Origin: Clostridium_AD frigoriphilum
GTDB taxonomy: Bacteria; Bacillota; Clostridia; Clostridiales; Clostridiaceae
Assembly: GCF_036541405.1 (NCBI RefSeq)
Contig: NZ_JAZHFS010000011.1
Coordinates: 1-64,000, forward strand
Direction: 5' to 3'
Length of the DNA: 64,000 nt
The notes beneath the pieces are model-generated. The model saw only the letters and a program-made list of their open reading frames with translations. It did no database searches and was not told the origin of the DNA. Both the position numbers and the translations under genes were made by a program. Below are positions 25,524 through 34,305 of the stretch, one piece after another (within the stretch, counting starts at the first letter, position 1; every line of letters begins with the position of its first letter).

Positions 25524-26576
25524 TTAATGTAGGCTGCTACCTTTAACCTTCGCTTTCAATTGTACCGGACACTTCTCGCCATCTGTAAACCATTTACAGT
25601 CACGGCATTCAAAGCATGGCTTGTAATTGCTGTCCTTTAATGACCTTTCGATAAATCTGGCATCAGCTAAAAACGGCTTCCCATATGCAACAAAATCGCA
25701 GTAGTTATTTTCAATCAGCGCGTTGCCTCTACCCAGTGTCTTGATGTTATTTACGCAGATAACAGGAATTTTTACATGTTTTTTGACGTATCCGCCAGTA
25801 TAAACTATTTCATTATACTGAAAATCGGACGGAAGTTCTAGCTTTCTTTCTCCTGGTATACCCGTAGACACATGCAACATATCAATTCCTATGTCCTCAA
25901 GTTTTTGTGCAATCTTTACGTCTGCATCCAAGCTATCCCCCCATCCCATTCGATAGGATACGATGAAACTATCTCCAGCGAAGCTCTTAATTCCCTCAGT
26001 GATTTCCTTCACTAAAGATAGCCTTCCGTCCAAATCGCCGCCATAACTATCTTGACGCTTATTGGAATGCTCAGATGCCATCATGTTCAGAAAAAAAGAA
26101 TGTGCTCCATGCAGTTCAATTCCATCAAGGCCAGCCCTTTTGCAAATCTCTGCCCCCCTAATAAACTCGTCTCTAATTTTGATTAAATCCTTTTTAGTCA
26201 ACTTATTAATATCTCTGGAATTGTCGTCATAAAAACCGAAACCAGGAAGAGCAAGCTGTGCAAAAAAAACAGTTCCGTTCTTATGGTAAGCTTCAGCTAA
26301 TTCACTCAGATATCCGACATGTTGGTCGGAGTAGACGCCAGCCCCGCCAGATGTACCACCAGCCTTACTTGATGTATTACAGTCAGACGATACGGAAAGT
26401 GCTTGACTGATGATTAGCCCAATTTTTTTATCGGCTCTACTCAAATAGTCATTCATAAGTTTTTCACCCATACTTCCCTCATAGCTTGGTAAGCCAAAAC
26501 GTACAAGAGGAGCCATAACTATCCTGTTACTAAATGATACATTTTTTACTTGAAATGAACTAAAAATATTTGACAT
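25524..26576 (-). CDS. Old Yellow Enzyme family NADH:flavin oxidoreductase
   Basis: 350 residues forming a TIM barrel. RIVMAPLVRFG at the N-terminus, GLDGIELHGAHSFFLNMM with substrate-binding His/His-type residues, SNKRQDSYGGDLDGR and VAYGKPFLADARF are family hallmarks. The C-terminus has a cysteine cluster CFECRDCKWFTDGEKC as in the 2,4-dienoyl-CoA reductase group, but the following NAD/FAD domains are absent. It should reduce activated C=C bonds of enals, enones or quinones. A PatB-like gene lies 59 nt upstream. Confidence 0.92.
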   Translation of the reverse strand: MSNIFSSFQVKNVSFSNRIVMAPLVRFGLPSYEGSMGEKLMNDYLSRADKKIGLIISQALSVSSDCNTSSKAGGTSGGAGVYSDQHVGYLSELAEAYHKNGTVFFAQLALPGFGFYDDNSRDINKLTKKDLIKIRDEFIRGAEICKRAGLDGIELHGAHSFFLNMMASEHSNKRQDSYGGDLDGRLSLVKEITEGIKSFAGDSFIVSYRMGWGDSLDADVKIAQKLEDIGIDMLHVSTGIPGERKLELPSDFQYNEIVYTGGYVKKHVKIPVICVNNIKTLGRGNALIENNYCDFVAYGKPFLADARFIERSLKDSNYKPCFECRDCKWFTDGEKCPVQLKAKVKGSSLH

Positions 26577-26635
26577 ATAATCACTCTCCTATAAAATAAT
26601 TAACGAAAAAAAAAGGGATAACCTATTAGCACCTT

Positions 26636-27811
26636 TTATTTCAATAAACTTTTATTAAATAATTCAATTCCTTTTTTCAAACGTGCAAGACCGTCTTCAA
26701 GCCGTTCTCTTGAACATGCCATATTGATTCGAATAAAGCCTCTTCCAGTTTCCCCATAGGCTTCTCCTTTTGAAACATATAGTCCAGCTTCACTTAGCAG
26801 GATCTTGCACAAACATGTTGTGTCCTGTGTAATCCCACTACAGTCAATCCACAACAGATATGTAGCATTGGCAGGCACCAGATATAATTCTGGCAGCTCA
26901 GTTTCCATGAACTTCTCTGCAAACTTTCTGTTTCCTTCTATATAAAAGCATAGTTCCTTCAGCCACTCTTCTCCCTTAGTAAATGCCGCTACTGTCGCTT
27001 CCATGGCTATTGCATTTGGCTCAGCTATTTCATCTGTATTCAATGCCTTATTCATTTTGTGCCTAAGCACCTCATCTGGAACTACAACTGCTGCGGTTTG
27101 AACACCTGCTATGTTGAATGCTTTTGTCGGTGCAATACATGTAATACTATTCTTTGCACATATCTCCGAAACAGATGCAAATGGAATATAATCATGCTGT
27201 GTATCTGTCAAATCACAATGGATCTCATCTGAAAGAACAAGAACATGATGTTTATAGCACAATTCCCCAATCCTCTCCAATGTATCTTTGTCCCATATCT
27301 TTCCTATTGGATTGTGCGGATTACACAGAATCATCATAGTTGTTTCTGCATCTGTTAGTTTATTTTCTAAATCTTTAAAATCAATACTGTATTGTTTTCC
27401 ATCGTACAGCAGCTTATTTTCCACAATATTTCTACCATTATTCACAATAGAATTAAAAAATATATTGTAAACAGGTGTCTGCACCAGTACGTTTTCTCCT
27501 ACTGATGTCATTTTTCTAACTGCACTAGAAACTGCAGGCACAACTCCTGTACAAAAAATCATCCATTCTTTATCTATCTTAAAATCATGCCTTCTTTCCC
27601 ACCAGTTACTTAAAGCATTGTACCAAACATCTGGTACAATGGTATAACCTAAGATACCCTTACATACTTTTTCCTGAATTGCATCTATTATCTCAGGAGC
27701 TATCTTAAAATCCATGTCTGCTACCCACATTGGAAGCACATTTTCATCAACATTCCATTTTAGCGAATTGGTGTTGTGCCTGTCTGTTAATGCTTCAAAA
27801 TCATACCGCAT
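26636..27811 (-). CDS. MalY/PatB-type PLP-dependent aminotransferase/beta-lyase
   Basis: 391 residues, the usual length. LPMWVADMDF near the start, NPHNPIGKIW, the PLP-contact SDEIHCDL and the Schiff-base lysine in APTKAFNIAG identify the MalY/PatB group, which cleave cystathionine/cysteine C-S bonds or aminotransfer. It is between the OYE gene (downstream) and a metallo-beta-lactamase-fold gene. Physiological substrate uncertain. Confidence 0.92.
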   Translation of the reverse strand: MRYDFEALTDRHNTNSLKWNVDENVLPMWVADMDFKIAPEIIDAIQEKVCKGILGYTIVPDVWYNALSNWWERRHDFKIDKEWMIFCTGVVPAVSSAVRKMTSVGENVLVQTPVYNIFFNSIVNNGRNIVENKLLYDGKQYSIDFKDLENKLTDAETTMMILCNPHNPIGKIWDKDTLERIGELCYKHHVLVLSDEIHCDLTDTQHDYIPFASVSEICAKNSITCIAPTKAFNIAGVQTAAVVVPDEVLRHKMNKALNTDEIAEPNAIAMEATVAAFTKGEEWLKELCFYIEGNRKFAEKFMETELPELYLVPANATYLLWIDCSGITQDTTCLCKILLSEAGLYVSKGEAYGETGRGFIRINMACSRERLEDGLARLKKGIELFNKSLLK

Positions 27812-27853
27812 ACTTTATCCCTCCATTCCTTCTAATTTCATAAGCTTGTACAA

Positions 27854-29023
27854 TCATTTTAGTGAATCCCACCAAGTAGAAGGCGTAATGTGAAAATCTG
27901 AATCTAATCGAACATTTTCACCAATTTTAGGGGCTAATAGATTTACATCTTCTTTTTTTGCCGCTTTTAATGCTCGTTCTATAGGTTCATTCCAGCCATG
28001 ATAAGCTAATGAAAATGCTCCCCAATGCATTAACATCATATTCTTACCACTTACATCCAAATTAGCTTGGACAGCTTCTTCTGGTGTCATATGTACCCAA
28101 GACCAAAGCCTGTCATATTGACCACCATCCAACAATGTTATATCAAAAGGTCCATATTTTTTTCCAATTTCTTTAAAATGTTTACCATATCCGCCATCTC
28201 CGCTATAGTATAAACGTGTTTTTTTTCCAAGAATGACCCAACCACCCCATAAGGTAGAGTTCTTATTAAAAACGCCTCTTCCAGAGTAATGTAAGGATAG
28301 AGTCAGCGAAACCTTTAAACCTTGGTAATCCATTTCGTCCCACCAATTTAGTTCTGTAATCTTTTCTTTTGGCACACCCCATCTAATAAGATGATTACCT
28401 ACTCCCAGAGGAACGAAGAAATGTGCTACCTTGTCCTTTAACTTTACAATTGATTGATAATCTAAGTGGTCGTAATGATCATGTGAGATAAAAACTGCAT
28501 CAATTGGTGGCATTTTATCAATAATATTGAGCATATTTTCACTATATTTATATTTCTTGCTTCCTGCAAAGGATACTGGTGATGCAACAGGCCCCAGCAT
28601 AGGGTCTAATAGTATCTTTTTATTATCGATACTAAGTAGAAAAGCAGAGTGTCCAAACCAAGTTACACTGTCTTTATCACTTTCAATTTTATTCCAATCA
28701 ATCACTGAAACAGGAATTACACCATCTGGTTTTCGATCTTTAGTACCTGAAAAAGACTTCATAATCATTGAAAAATTATCTGATAGACTCATGGCTAAAC
28801 TTGTCGGAACATCATTAACAAATTCCCCATTCACATAGTTACTAAATTGTTTATAACTATTTTTTTGCTCTTTAGTTGGATTTCCGCCAAAGGATGGTTC
28901 TAAATTTAGAAATAATATAATACCAACGCATAGTAATAGTAATATACTTGATAAATATAATATGACTTTTTCCCCCTTTTCCTTTTTATTTTCATTTTCT
29001 TCTCCCTTTTTTAATATTGTCAC
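27854..29023 (-). CDS. Membrane-anchored metallo-beta-lactamase-fold hydrolase (NAPE-PLD/UlaG-like), possible N-terminal frameshift
   Basis: 389 residues in this frame. One membrane segment (about 20-42) is followed by an MBL domain with intact FISHDHYDHLDY, LLDGGQYD and MHWGAFSLAYHGW, typical of NAPE-PLD-like proteins. The frame begins only with GTG at 29023 and no RBS. A good RBS (GGGAG) and ATG exist at 28995 in another frame (MKIKRKRGKK), overlapping the stop of an upstream fragment as ATGA. One base added in the G5/A5 run at 28967-28976 would join it to this frame, so an indel or slippage is likely. Confidence 0.8.
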   Translation of the reverse strand: MTILKKGEENENKKEKGEKVILYLSSILLLLCVGIILFLNLEPSFGGNPTKEQKNSYKQFSNYVNGEFVNDVPTSLAMSLSDNFSMIMKSFSGTKDRKPDGVIPVSVIDWNKIESDKDSVTWFGHSAFLLSIDNKKILLDPMLGPVASPVSFAGSKKYKYSENMLNIIDKMPPIDAVFISHDHYDHLDYQSIVKLKDKVAHFFVPLGVGNHLIRWGVPKEKITELNWWDEMDYQGLKVSLTLSLHYSGRGVFNKNSTLWGGWVILGKKTRLYYSGDGGYGKHFKEIGKKYGPFDITLLDGGQYDRLWSWVHMTPEEAVQANLDVSGKNMMLMHWGAFSLAYHGWNEPIERALKAAKKEDVNLLAPKIGENVRLDSDFHITPSTWWDSLK

Positions 29024-29111
29024 TAACAGATAATTTTACAATTAAAAATAACTGCATGATAGCTGCAGCTATTAAATTTGAGAAGACAATTCCATGTGTC
29101 ACCTGATATTT
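28992..29111 (-). pseudogene. C-terminal fragment of a membrane protein
   Basis: Minus strand reads KYQVTHGIVFSNLIAAAIMQ then LFLIVKLSVSDNIKKGRRK and a TGA at 28992-28994, overlapping ATG 28993-28995 of the next gene. One hydrophobic helix with a basic tail; a stop lies directly upstream. Family not recognised. Confidence 0.5.
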
Positions 29112-29174
29112 TTAAAGAACCAAAGACATACTTCCAAGCTATCTTGAGTTTTAAAAATGGAAGACTAAAGTCAT

Positions 29175-29206
29175 GCCCACTGCCGTTTTTCACCGCGGCA
29201 ATGGGC
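29175..29206 (-). terminator. GC-rich hairpin after the alcohol dehydrogenase gene
   Basis: GCCCACTGCCG (29175-29185) pairs with CGGCAATGGGC (29196-29206). The T-run is poor on both strands, but it lies directly downstream of the gene ending at 29254. Confidence 0.6.
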
Positions 29207-29253
29207 TTCTTTCTTATTGTAGTCTTCCAGTATTCTTTTGTTTACTCATAATC

Positions 29254-30426
29254 TTAAGCCTGAGCATATGCAGTCTTTAAAATTTCTAAGACTTCCTCTG
29301 CAGTAAGCACTTTATATCCACCTAAAAGTACAGTTGAATTTGCAATTAGTGGAAGCATTTCTTCTGTCGCACCAAGCTCCTTAAGGCTCGTCACTATACC
29401 ACATTGTTTTACGAATGTTTCCATAGCATCAATACCTTCCAAAGCAACGTCTTGCTTTGTCTTTCCAGTTTCATCTACACCCCATACTTGCTTAGCAAAG
29501 CGAACAAACTTATCTAAACCAAACTGATATATGTATCGGTAATATGGGAATGAAATTGCTGCCAGTCCCATACCATGTGTACAATTTGTATAGGCCCCAA
29601 GCTGATGTTCAATCATATGAACTTCCCAGTCTTGTGTTTTACTTAACCCCATAATCGGGTTCATCGCAAGAGTAGAGCTCCACATTAAATTACTTCTTGC
29701 TTCATAGTCTTTAGGATCTTTCACTGCAATTTTTGCACTGCTCATAATAGAACGAAGAACTCCTTCAATCATATAATCAGTAGTAGTATCATCTTCACCG
29801 GAGAAATAAGTTTCCATTAAATGTGACATCATGTCAAAAATTCCACTTACCATCTGATATTTAGGTAATGTAAATGTATATTCCGGATTCAATATTGAAA
29901 ATTTTGGATTCACATTTGATGGGAAAACACGACCGATCTTAAGTTTCATATCATCATTTGTAATAACTGATCCACCATTCATTTCGGATCCTGTTCCTGC
30001 CAATGTAAGAATAGATGCAACTGGTATTATTTCATTATCTACAGGCTCAAATTTTAACCAGTAACGTGTCCACGCATCACCTTTACAATATGCAGATACC
30101 GAAATTGCCTTTGCACAATCAATAACGGAACCGCCACCAACAGCTAAAATAAGATCTACCTTATTCTCACGTACAAGAGCAGCACCTTCCATTACTTTTT
30201 CATAAGTTGGATTTGCCATAATTCCGGATAATTCAACGATGTTTTTACCACTTTTCTTTAAGATAGATGCAATCTGATCATAAAGTCCGCTTTTCTTAAT
30301 AGCACCTTTTCCATAAGCAAGCATAATGGTATCACCACAACTTACAAATTCACTGCTTAAGTTATCTAAAGCAGTCTTTCCAAAATAAACCTTTGTTGGG
30401 TTTTGATAAGTAAAATCTAAATTCAT
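29254..30426 (-). CDS. Iron-containing alcohol dehydrogenase
   Basis: 390 residues from the ATG at 30426, chosen because GGAG lies 6 nt upstream; an upstream in-frame ATG at 30459 lacks an RBS. NAD(P) motif GGGSVIDCAKAI (near 95), LAGTGSEMNGGSVITN, and metal-site regions FDMMSHLMETYFSG and CTHGMGLA with the His residues are intact. Similar to BdhA/YqhD-type butanol/aldehyde dehydrogenases. It probably reduces aldehydes to alcohols. Same strand and likely same transcript as the tautomerase and flavoprotein genes from MerR-type promoter 5. Confidence 0.93.
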   Translation of the reverse strand: MNLDFTYQNPTKVYFGKTALDNLSSEFVSCGDTIMLAYGKGAIKKSGLYDQIASILKKSGKNIVELSGIMANPTYEKVMEGAALVRENKVDLILAVGGGSVIDCAKAISVSAYCKGDAWTRYWLKFEPVDNEIIPVASILTLAGTGSEMNGGSVITNDDMKLKIGRVFPSNVNPKFSILNPEYTFTLPKYQMVSGIFDMMSHLMETYFSGEDDTTTDYMIEGVLRSIMSSAKIAVKDPKDYEARSNLMWSSTLAMNPIMGLSKTQDWEVHMIEHQLGAYTNCTHGMGLAAISFPYYRYIYQFGLDKFVRFAKQVWGVDETGKTKQDVALEGIDAMETFVKQCGIVTSLKELGATEEMLPLIANSTVLLGGYKVLTAEEVLEILKTAYAQA

Positions 30427-30515
30427 TCTTTTCTCCATTCCTGCACATTTTTTGCGCATCGATTAATTTTTATTACTTTACACATTTTATACTTATATAA
30501 TTCATCAACATAAAC

Positions 30516-30698
30516 TTATTTATCAGATAAAAGCTGTCCCCCAAATCCAATGTTGTCCGACTCATTTTCTTTTATTAGAACAGTAAATGCCTGCTCCGGT
30601 ACATTCATAATCTTTGATGCTATTGTTGTAAATTCTTTTACCATCTTGCTTTTTTGATCTTTATTCAATTTTCCTGCTTCTAAAGTAATTACTGGCAT
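30516..30698 (-). CDS. 4-Oxalocrotonate tautomerase-like protein
   Basis: 60 residues starting MPVITLEAGKL; Pro1 after Met removal is the catalytic base of the family, and length (about 60) is typical. KMVKEFTTIASKIMNVPEQAFTVLI matches the family helix-strand unit. GAAGGAGG precedes the ATG. Lies between the flavoprotein and alcohol dehydrogenase genes. Could isomerise enol/keto or act on unsaturated acids. Confidence 0.88.
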   Translation of the reverse strand: MPVITLEAGKLNKDQKSKMVKEFTTIASKIMNVPEQAFTVLIKENESDNIGFGGQLLSDK

Positions 30699-30732
30699 AT
30701 TTTTTCCTCCTTCTCTTATTATTAATCCTTAT

Positions 30733-31269
30733 TTATTGTAAAGACTTTCCTAACACATATGCTTGATTTGGAAAATTCGTCTGTTCAATCACTTCTCTAA
30801 CTGGACACCCTGTCGCAAATAACTTTCCTGCATCATTCCAATTCATAAAGCGAAGTATAGCTTCATAATTTTTCTCCAATGCCTCCATTGTCCAATCATC
30901 TGCACCATAAGAAGTAGCCAAAAGCATTGATTTTTTGTTACCTGCCAATTTTTCATTATTAGCATGGAAACGGTCGATAACTGCTTTTATCTGTGATGAC
31001 ATCCCATAATAATATAGCGGCGTTACGAATACTATCATATCTGATTCTATCAATTTTTTATACCATGTGTTCATAACATCCTTTCGTACACACTGTCCAT
31101 CATGACTTGCACAATAGTCACATGCCAGGCATGGTTTAACCTCTTCAAATGCTGCATCAAAACGAAGTATCTCATGTCCTGCTTCATTTGCTCCTTGGAT
31201 AAATTTATCTGCGAGCAATGCAGAAGTTCCCTGCTTGTGTGGACTTCCAGTAATAACTGTTATTTTCAT
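30733..31269 (-). CDS. Iron-sulfur flavoprotein, flavodoxin-like
   Basis: 178 residues. FMN loop TGSPHKQGTSALL (7-19), Isf-type cluster CLACDYCASHDGQC (CX2CX2CX6C) near 47-60, and VTPLYYYGMSSQIKAVIDRF. RBS AAAGGGG. First gene of the operon flavoprotein-tautomerase-alcohol dehydrogenase. The MerR-type promoter 5 lies 68 bp upstream, inside the 3' end of the MerR gene 31348. Confidence 0.92.
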   Translation of the reverse strand: MKITVITGSPHKQGTSALLADKFIQGANEAGHEILRFDAAFEEVKPCLACDYCASHDGQCVRKDVMNTWYKKLIESDMIVFVTPLYYYGMSSQIKAVIDRFHANNEKLAGNKKSMLLATSYGADDWTMEALEKNYEAILRFMNWNDAGKLFATGCPVREVIEQTNFPNQAYVLGKSLQ

Positions 31270-31336
31270 ATTTATTCCCCTTTCAAATTAAAAATCATAT
31301 TTTCTTACCCGTTGATTCTTTTTAAACAATAGAATA

Positions 31337-31367
31337 ACTATAAACCCTTAAGTCAACTTCATGTCAA
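31337..31367 (-). promoter_or_regulatory. MerR-type promoter 5, overlapping the end of a MerR gene
   Basis: -35 TTGACA (31362-31367), 19-bp spacer with CATGAAG-TTGA-CTTAAGG, -10 TATAGT (31337-31342). The -35 box lies inside the last codons of the MerR gene. Drives the operon at 31269-29254. Confidence 0.8.
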
Positions 31368-31779
31368 GTGCTTTTTCAGTTTTTTTTCTGTTAGCTTTCC
31401 AAACATCTATTAATTCATTTGTAACAGGCTCACACTTTTCTTCATAAGTATCAATTTTATAATTGATTACATCCAGAGTTTCCTGCATATCTTGCATTTT
31501 TTTATCTAATCTAGTTTTTGTTTCAATAAGTATTTCTCTTCTTACTTCCTTTGTTGATTCTCCCTGAATAGCAAGATGTATATATTCACGAATATCCTTT
31601 AATGAAACTCCTGCTTTTTTAAACCTCATGGCAAACCCAATCCAGTGAATTGACATCTCATCATAATCTCTAATTCCTGATTCATTTCTACGAACCTTCG
31701 GAATTAAACCTATTCTTTCATAATATCTTAAATTATCTATAGATATCCCGGTTATTTTCGCAGCCTCCTTTATTACCAT
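31348..31779 (-). CDS. MerR-family regulator (Cys-less at the AdhR position)
   Basis: 143 residues. Winged helix IKEAAKITGISIDNLRYYERIGLIP, SGIRDYDEMSIHWIGFAMRFKKAG, then a coiled coil to about 125. The position equivalent to AdhR Cys52 is Arg here, so the sensing mechanism differs from its paralogues. RBS GGAGG. Its own promoter (31829-31859) is of the same type and a sister promoter overlaps its 3' end, so it probably activates itself and the flavoprotein operon. A decayed copy of its 5' part with the same promoter lies at 40131-40226. Confidence 0.92.
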   Translation of the reverse strand: MVIKEAAKITGISIDNLRYYERIGLIPKVRRNESGIRDYDEMSIHWIGFAMRFKKAGVSLKDIREYIHLAIQGESTKEVRREILIETKTRLDKKMQDMQETLDVINYKIDTYEEKCEPVTNELIDVWKANRKKTEKALDMKLT

Positions 31780-31828
31780 TGCTCTGCCTCCTTAAATGTT
31801 TTTGTCTACTATTTTGATATTCAAAATA

Positions 31829-31859
31829 ATGTTACCACCTTAAGTCAGCTCTAAGTCAA
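31829..31859 (-). promoter_or_regulatory. MerR-type promoter 6 (AGAG sub-class)
   Basis: -35 TTGACT (31854-31859), 19-bp spacer with CTTAGAG-CTGA-CTTAAGG, -10 TAACAT (31829-31834). Located 50 bp upstream of the MerR gene 31348, suggesting autoregulation. Confidence 0.8.
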
Positions 31860-31968
31860 GTACTAAATATAATTAAACTTTTAAAAAGTGAAAATGTAAA
31901 TCATTTGCCATGAATACTTACAAATGTATCGGTGTTAGGAATGTTTAACAACATTTCACAAGAAAAGT

Positions 31969-32014
31969 GGGGGTATCTCACAATAGAAATTACTATCTAT
32001 TGTGAGATACCCCC
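31969..32014. terminator. Long hairpin after the DUF3737 gene
   Basis: About 18 bp of perfect stem around GGGGTATCTCACAATAG (31969-31986 with 31997-32014). It separates the gene ending at 32041 from the MerR promoter region. T-runs are short. Confidence 0.75.
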
Positions 32015-32040
32015 TTTAACCTAAGATACCCTTACATACT

Positions 32041-32880
32041 TTATTTCTCCGTTATAATTTGTGTTTTTTCAGGATCTATTTTAGTTTTATCCATAATTAA
32101 TTCGCCAATACCCTCTGCCCGTATTATACCAGCAGATGGATTTGTAACACTACCAATAGTACCGTTAATCTGTACATCTACTGTGGAATATTCAAATGCC
32201 AGTGTAGTGTTCAATAATTGGCAGTCTTTCATTACAAGGTTGTCAATATAGCATAATCCCTGCAAGCTTTCAATAGTACAGTTTACAAAGGTCACATTCT
32301 TAGAATTCCATCCCAAGTATTCTCCCGAAATAAATGAATCATAAACTGTTACATTCTCACAGTTCCAGAATGCATCCTTTGCCAGAATTTTCGCACTATG
32401 AATTTCAATATCTTTTCCTCCATCGAAAGCGTAGTTTCCGGCCAGTTGGAATCCATCAATTTTAATATTTGTACTATTCATACCAAAGTAATCCCCTTTG
32501 GCTGTTACATTTTTCAAAGAAATCTCATCACAGTTCCAAAAAGTCTCACCAGCATTTTGCATAGTAACATTCTCTAATTTAATACCCTTTGCACGCCTAA
32601 AGATCTTCGGTGCTTCAATTATAGTGTTTCTTATTACAATATTTTCTGTATACCAGATTCCCGAACGAGACATTTCAAGAAATGTACTGTCTTCTACTAC
32701 AATGTTTTTACAGTACCATAATGGATATTTCCATTTAAATATACTGTGATCTATATTAATATTTTGACTCTCCTTTAATGGAGACTCCCCATCAGCAAAC
32801 GTTGAATAGGAAACCTGTAAATCTTTGCTATTAAATAATGCTCTCTCTCCCTTAAGTATCTGTTCTTTTACTAATTTCAT
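32041..32880 (-). CDS. DUF3737 beta-helix protein
   Basis: 279 residues made of repeated short strand units (DSTFLEMSRSGIWYTENIVI, NVTMQNAGETFWNCDEISLK and similar), the right-handed beta-helix pattern of DUF3737. No signal peptide. Such proteins are common in Firmicutes near flavoprotein and MerR genes; function unknown. RBS GAAGGAT is moderate. Single-gene unit behind MerR-type promoter 7, with a terminator-like hairpin after it. Confidence 0.88.
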   Translation of the reverse strand: MKLVKEQILKGERALFNSKDLQVSYSTFADGESPLKESQNINIDHSIFKWKYPLWYCKNIVVEDSTFLEMSRSGIWYTENIVIRNTIIEAPKIFRRAKGIKLENVTMQNAGETFWNCDEISLKNVTAKGDYFGMNSTNIKIDGFQLAGNYAFDGGKDIEIHSAKILAKDAFWNCENVTVYDSFISGEYLGWNSKNVTFVNCTIESLQGLCYIDNLVMKDCQLLNTTLAFEYSTVDVQINGTIGSVTNPSAGIIRAEGIGELIMDKTKIDPEKTQIITEK

Positions 32881-33025
32881 AATTTTATCCTTCTTCCATT
32901 TAAAGATAGTGTTAACACTATCTTTATTTTATTTATTTAAAACCTTGCTCTTGCATGGTTTGTAGCTATTTTAAAATATAATACCACTCACGGTAGAAGT
33001 CCTTCTTTATCTTAGTAACACCTCT

Positions 33026-33056
33026 ATCATAATGGTTAAAGTTAACTTCATGTCAA
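33026..33056 (-). promoter_or_regulatory. MerR-type promoter 7
   Basis: -35 TTGACA (33051-33056), 19-bp spacer with CATGAAG-TTAA-CTTTAAC, -10 TATGAT (33026-33031). Drives the DUF3737 gene 146 nt downstream; it lies 30 bp past the end of the preceding amidohydrolase gene. Confidence 0.8.
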
Positions 33057-33085
33057 TGCCTTAATTAAAATTCTTAAATTTTATA

Positions 33086-34186
33086 TTATTCAACATGGAA
33101 TGTATACACCTTTTTATAATTTTCCCGATGGTAATATCGCACCTCACCACTGCTTTGGTTGTAGACTACACTCCATTCGGTAGATTCAGCATCTTTAAAG
33201 TTATGCTTGCTTACGCTATCCATTGCATCACGGACTTCTTCCATGCTCATGGTTGTTGTCTTACTTAGTTGCTTCATTAAAATATCATATCTAGAATGGG
33301 ATTGGGCTGTTCCAATTCCATTTTTTTCACCAGAAGCTAAATAAAAATTGGTAATTACAGGTGTTTTTGTTACAATCATCTTATTATCAACATATTCCAC
33401 AACCACACTGTGTCCTTCAGTATCAGCCAAAGCAAAATGCACCATCAACCCCATCGAGGCATGCATATCATGCTGTTTTAAAAGATTTATTGCTTGATCT
33501 ACATTTGCAGCTTTATCCAGCAACAAACGAATGGCAGTTGTCGTTGTAATATCCGGTTTTTCGGTATTCTGATTGATATTATCAGAATCTTCAATCATCA
33601 GCACCGCTGCACTAAGTCCTTTTTCATTCATACCGTCCAGCGGTGCATAAAGCGCTACCATAGTGCGCACTTTCTCTGGCAATTTATCTATGCTTCCTCC
33701 ATATCCAGCACTGATAAAGTCCATATTCACTGTAGAAACAGAGGCATAGCCGTCTGAAGGTTTTGAAGAAACCACCAATGCATTACATGCCTGCCAATCA
33801 AAGTTTCTTCCAAATAAGGCATCGCCCTTGGGACTTTTGACAGATAGCGTACTGCAACCAAAACCTTCAGTTTTAAGTGACAGCTTATCTGCTCTTGAAA
33901 CCAGATTATTTTGGGTTAAAAATTTAATTACAGCTGTATCAGAAGATGCCCCCCCCTGTTTAAGAAAGCTATCAAATCCATAGTTTCCCTCATATCGAAC
34001 AGCAGAAAAATAATCTTCCAGCTTTGTTTGCTGCGTAGTAGGCTTTACTACGTTGCCATCATATTTTGGAACATTTACCATTGTGGAACCCTCCTTATTC
34101 TTCATAAACCTTATTCCTACGAATCCTGCCAACAAAAATATAGCTAAAAGTACGGATAGTATTAACACACCTGTTTTTTTCTTCAT
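33086..34186 (-). CDS. Secreted linear-amide C-N hydrolase (choloylglycine/C45-like Ntn hydrolase)
   Basis: 366 residues from ATG 34186 (AAAGGAG 9 nt upstream; a longer frame starts at 34213). One N-terminal membrane or signal segment (about 5-25). The segment GFGCSTLSVKSPKGDALFGR then NFDW is typical of Ntn amidases, in which that Cys is the nucleophile; here it is internal (about residue 110), as in isopenicillin-N-acyltransferase-like proteins that self-cleave. Would hydrolyse or transfer acyl groups on amides outside the membrane. Possibly the last gene of the long transcript from promoter 8. Confidence 0.85.
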   Translation of the reverse strand: MKKKTGVLILSVLLAIFLLAGFVGIRFMKNKEGSTMVNVPKYDGNVVKPTTQQTKLEDYFSAVRYEGNYGFDSFLKQGGASSDTAVIKFLTQNNLVSRADKLSLKTEGFGCSTLSVKSPKGDALFGRNFDWQACNALVVSSKPSDGYASVSTVNMDFISAGYGGSIDKLPEKVRTMVALYAPLDGMNEKGLSAAVLMIEDSDNINQNTEKPDITTTTAIRLLLDKAANVDQAINLLKQHDMHASMGLMVHFALADTEGHSVVVEYVDNKMIVTKTPVITNFYLASGEKNGIGTAQSHSRYDILMKQLSKTTTMSMEEVRDAMDSVSKHNFKDAESTEWSVVYNQSSGEVRYYHRENYKKVYTFHVE

Positions 34187-34305
34187 TCTGTATCTCCTTT
34201 CTGATCTCAACAATTTGCTTGTTCATTAGCATAATATATAAAAGTCTGAAACCAGTATCTTTAGTAAAAACTATCCACACAAATCATTTCCCAGAATCAG
34301 TTCTG

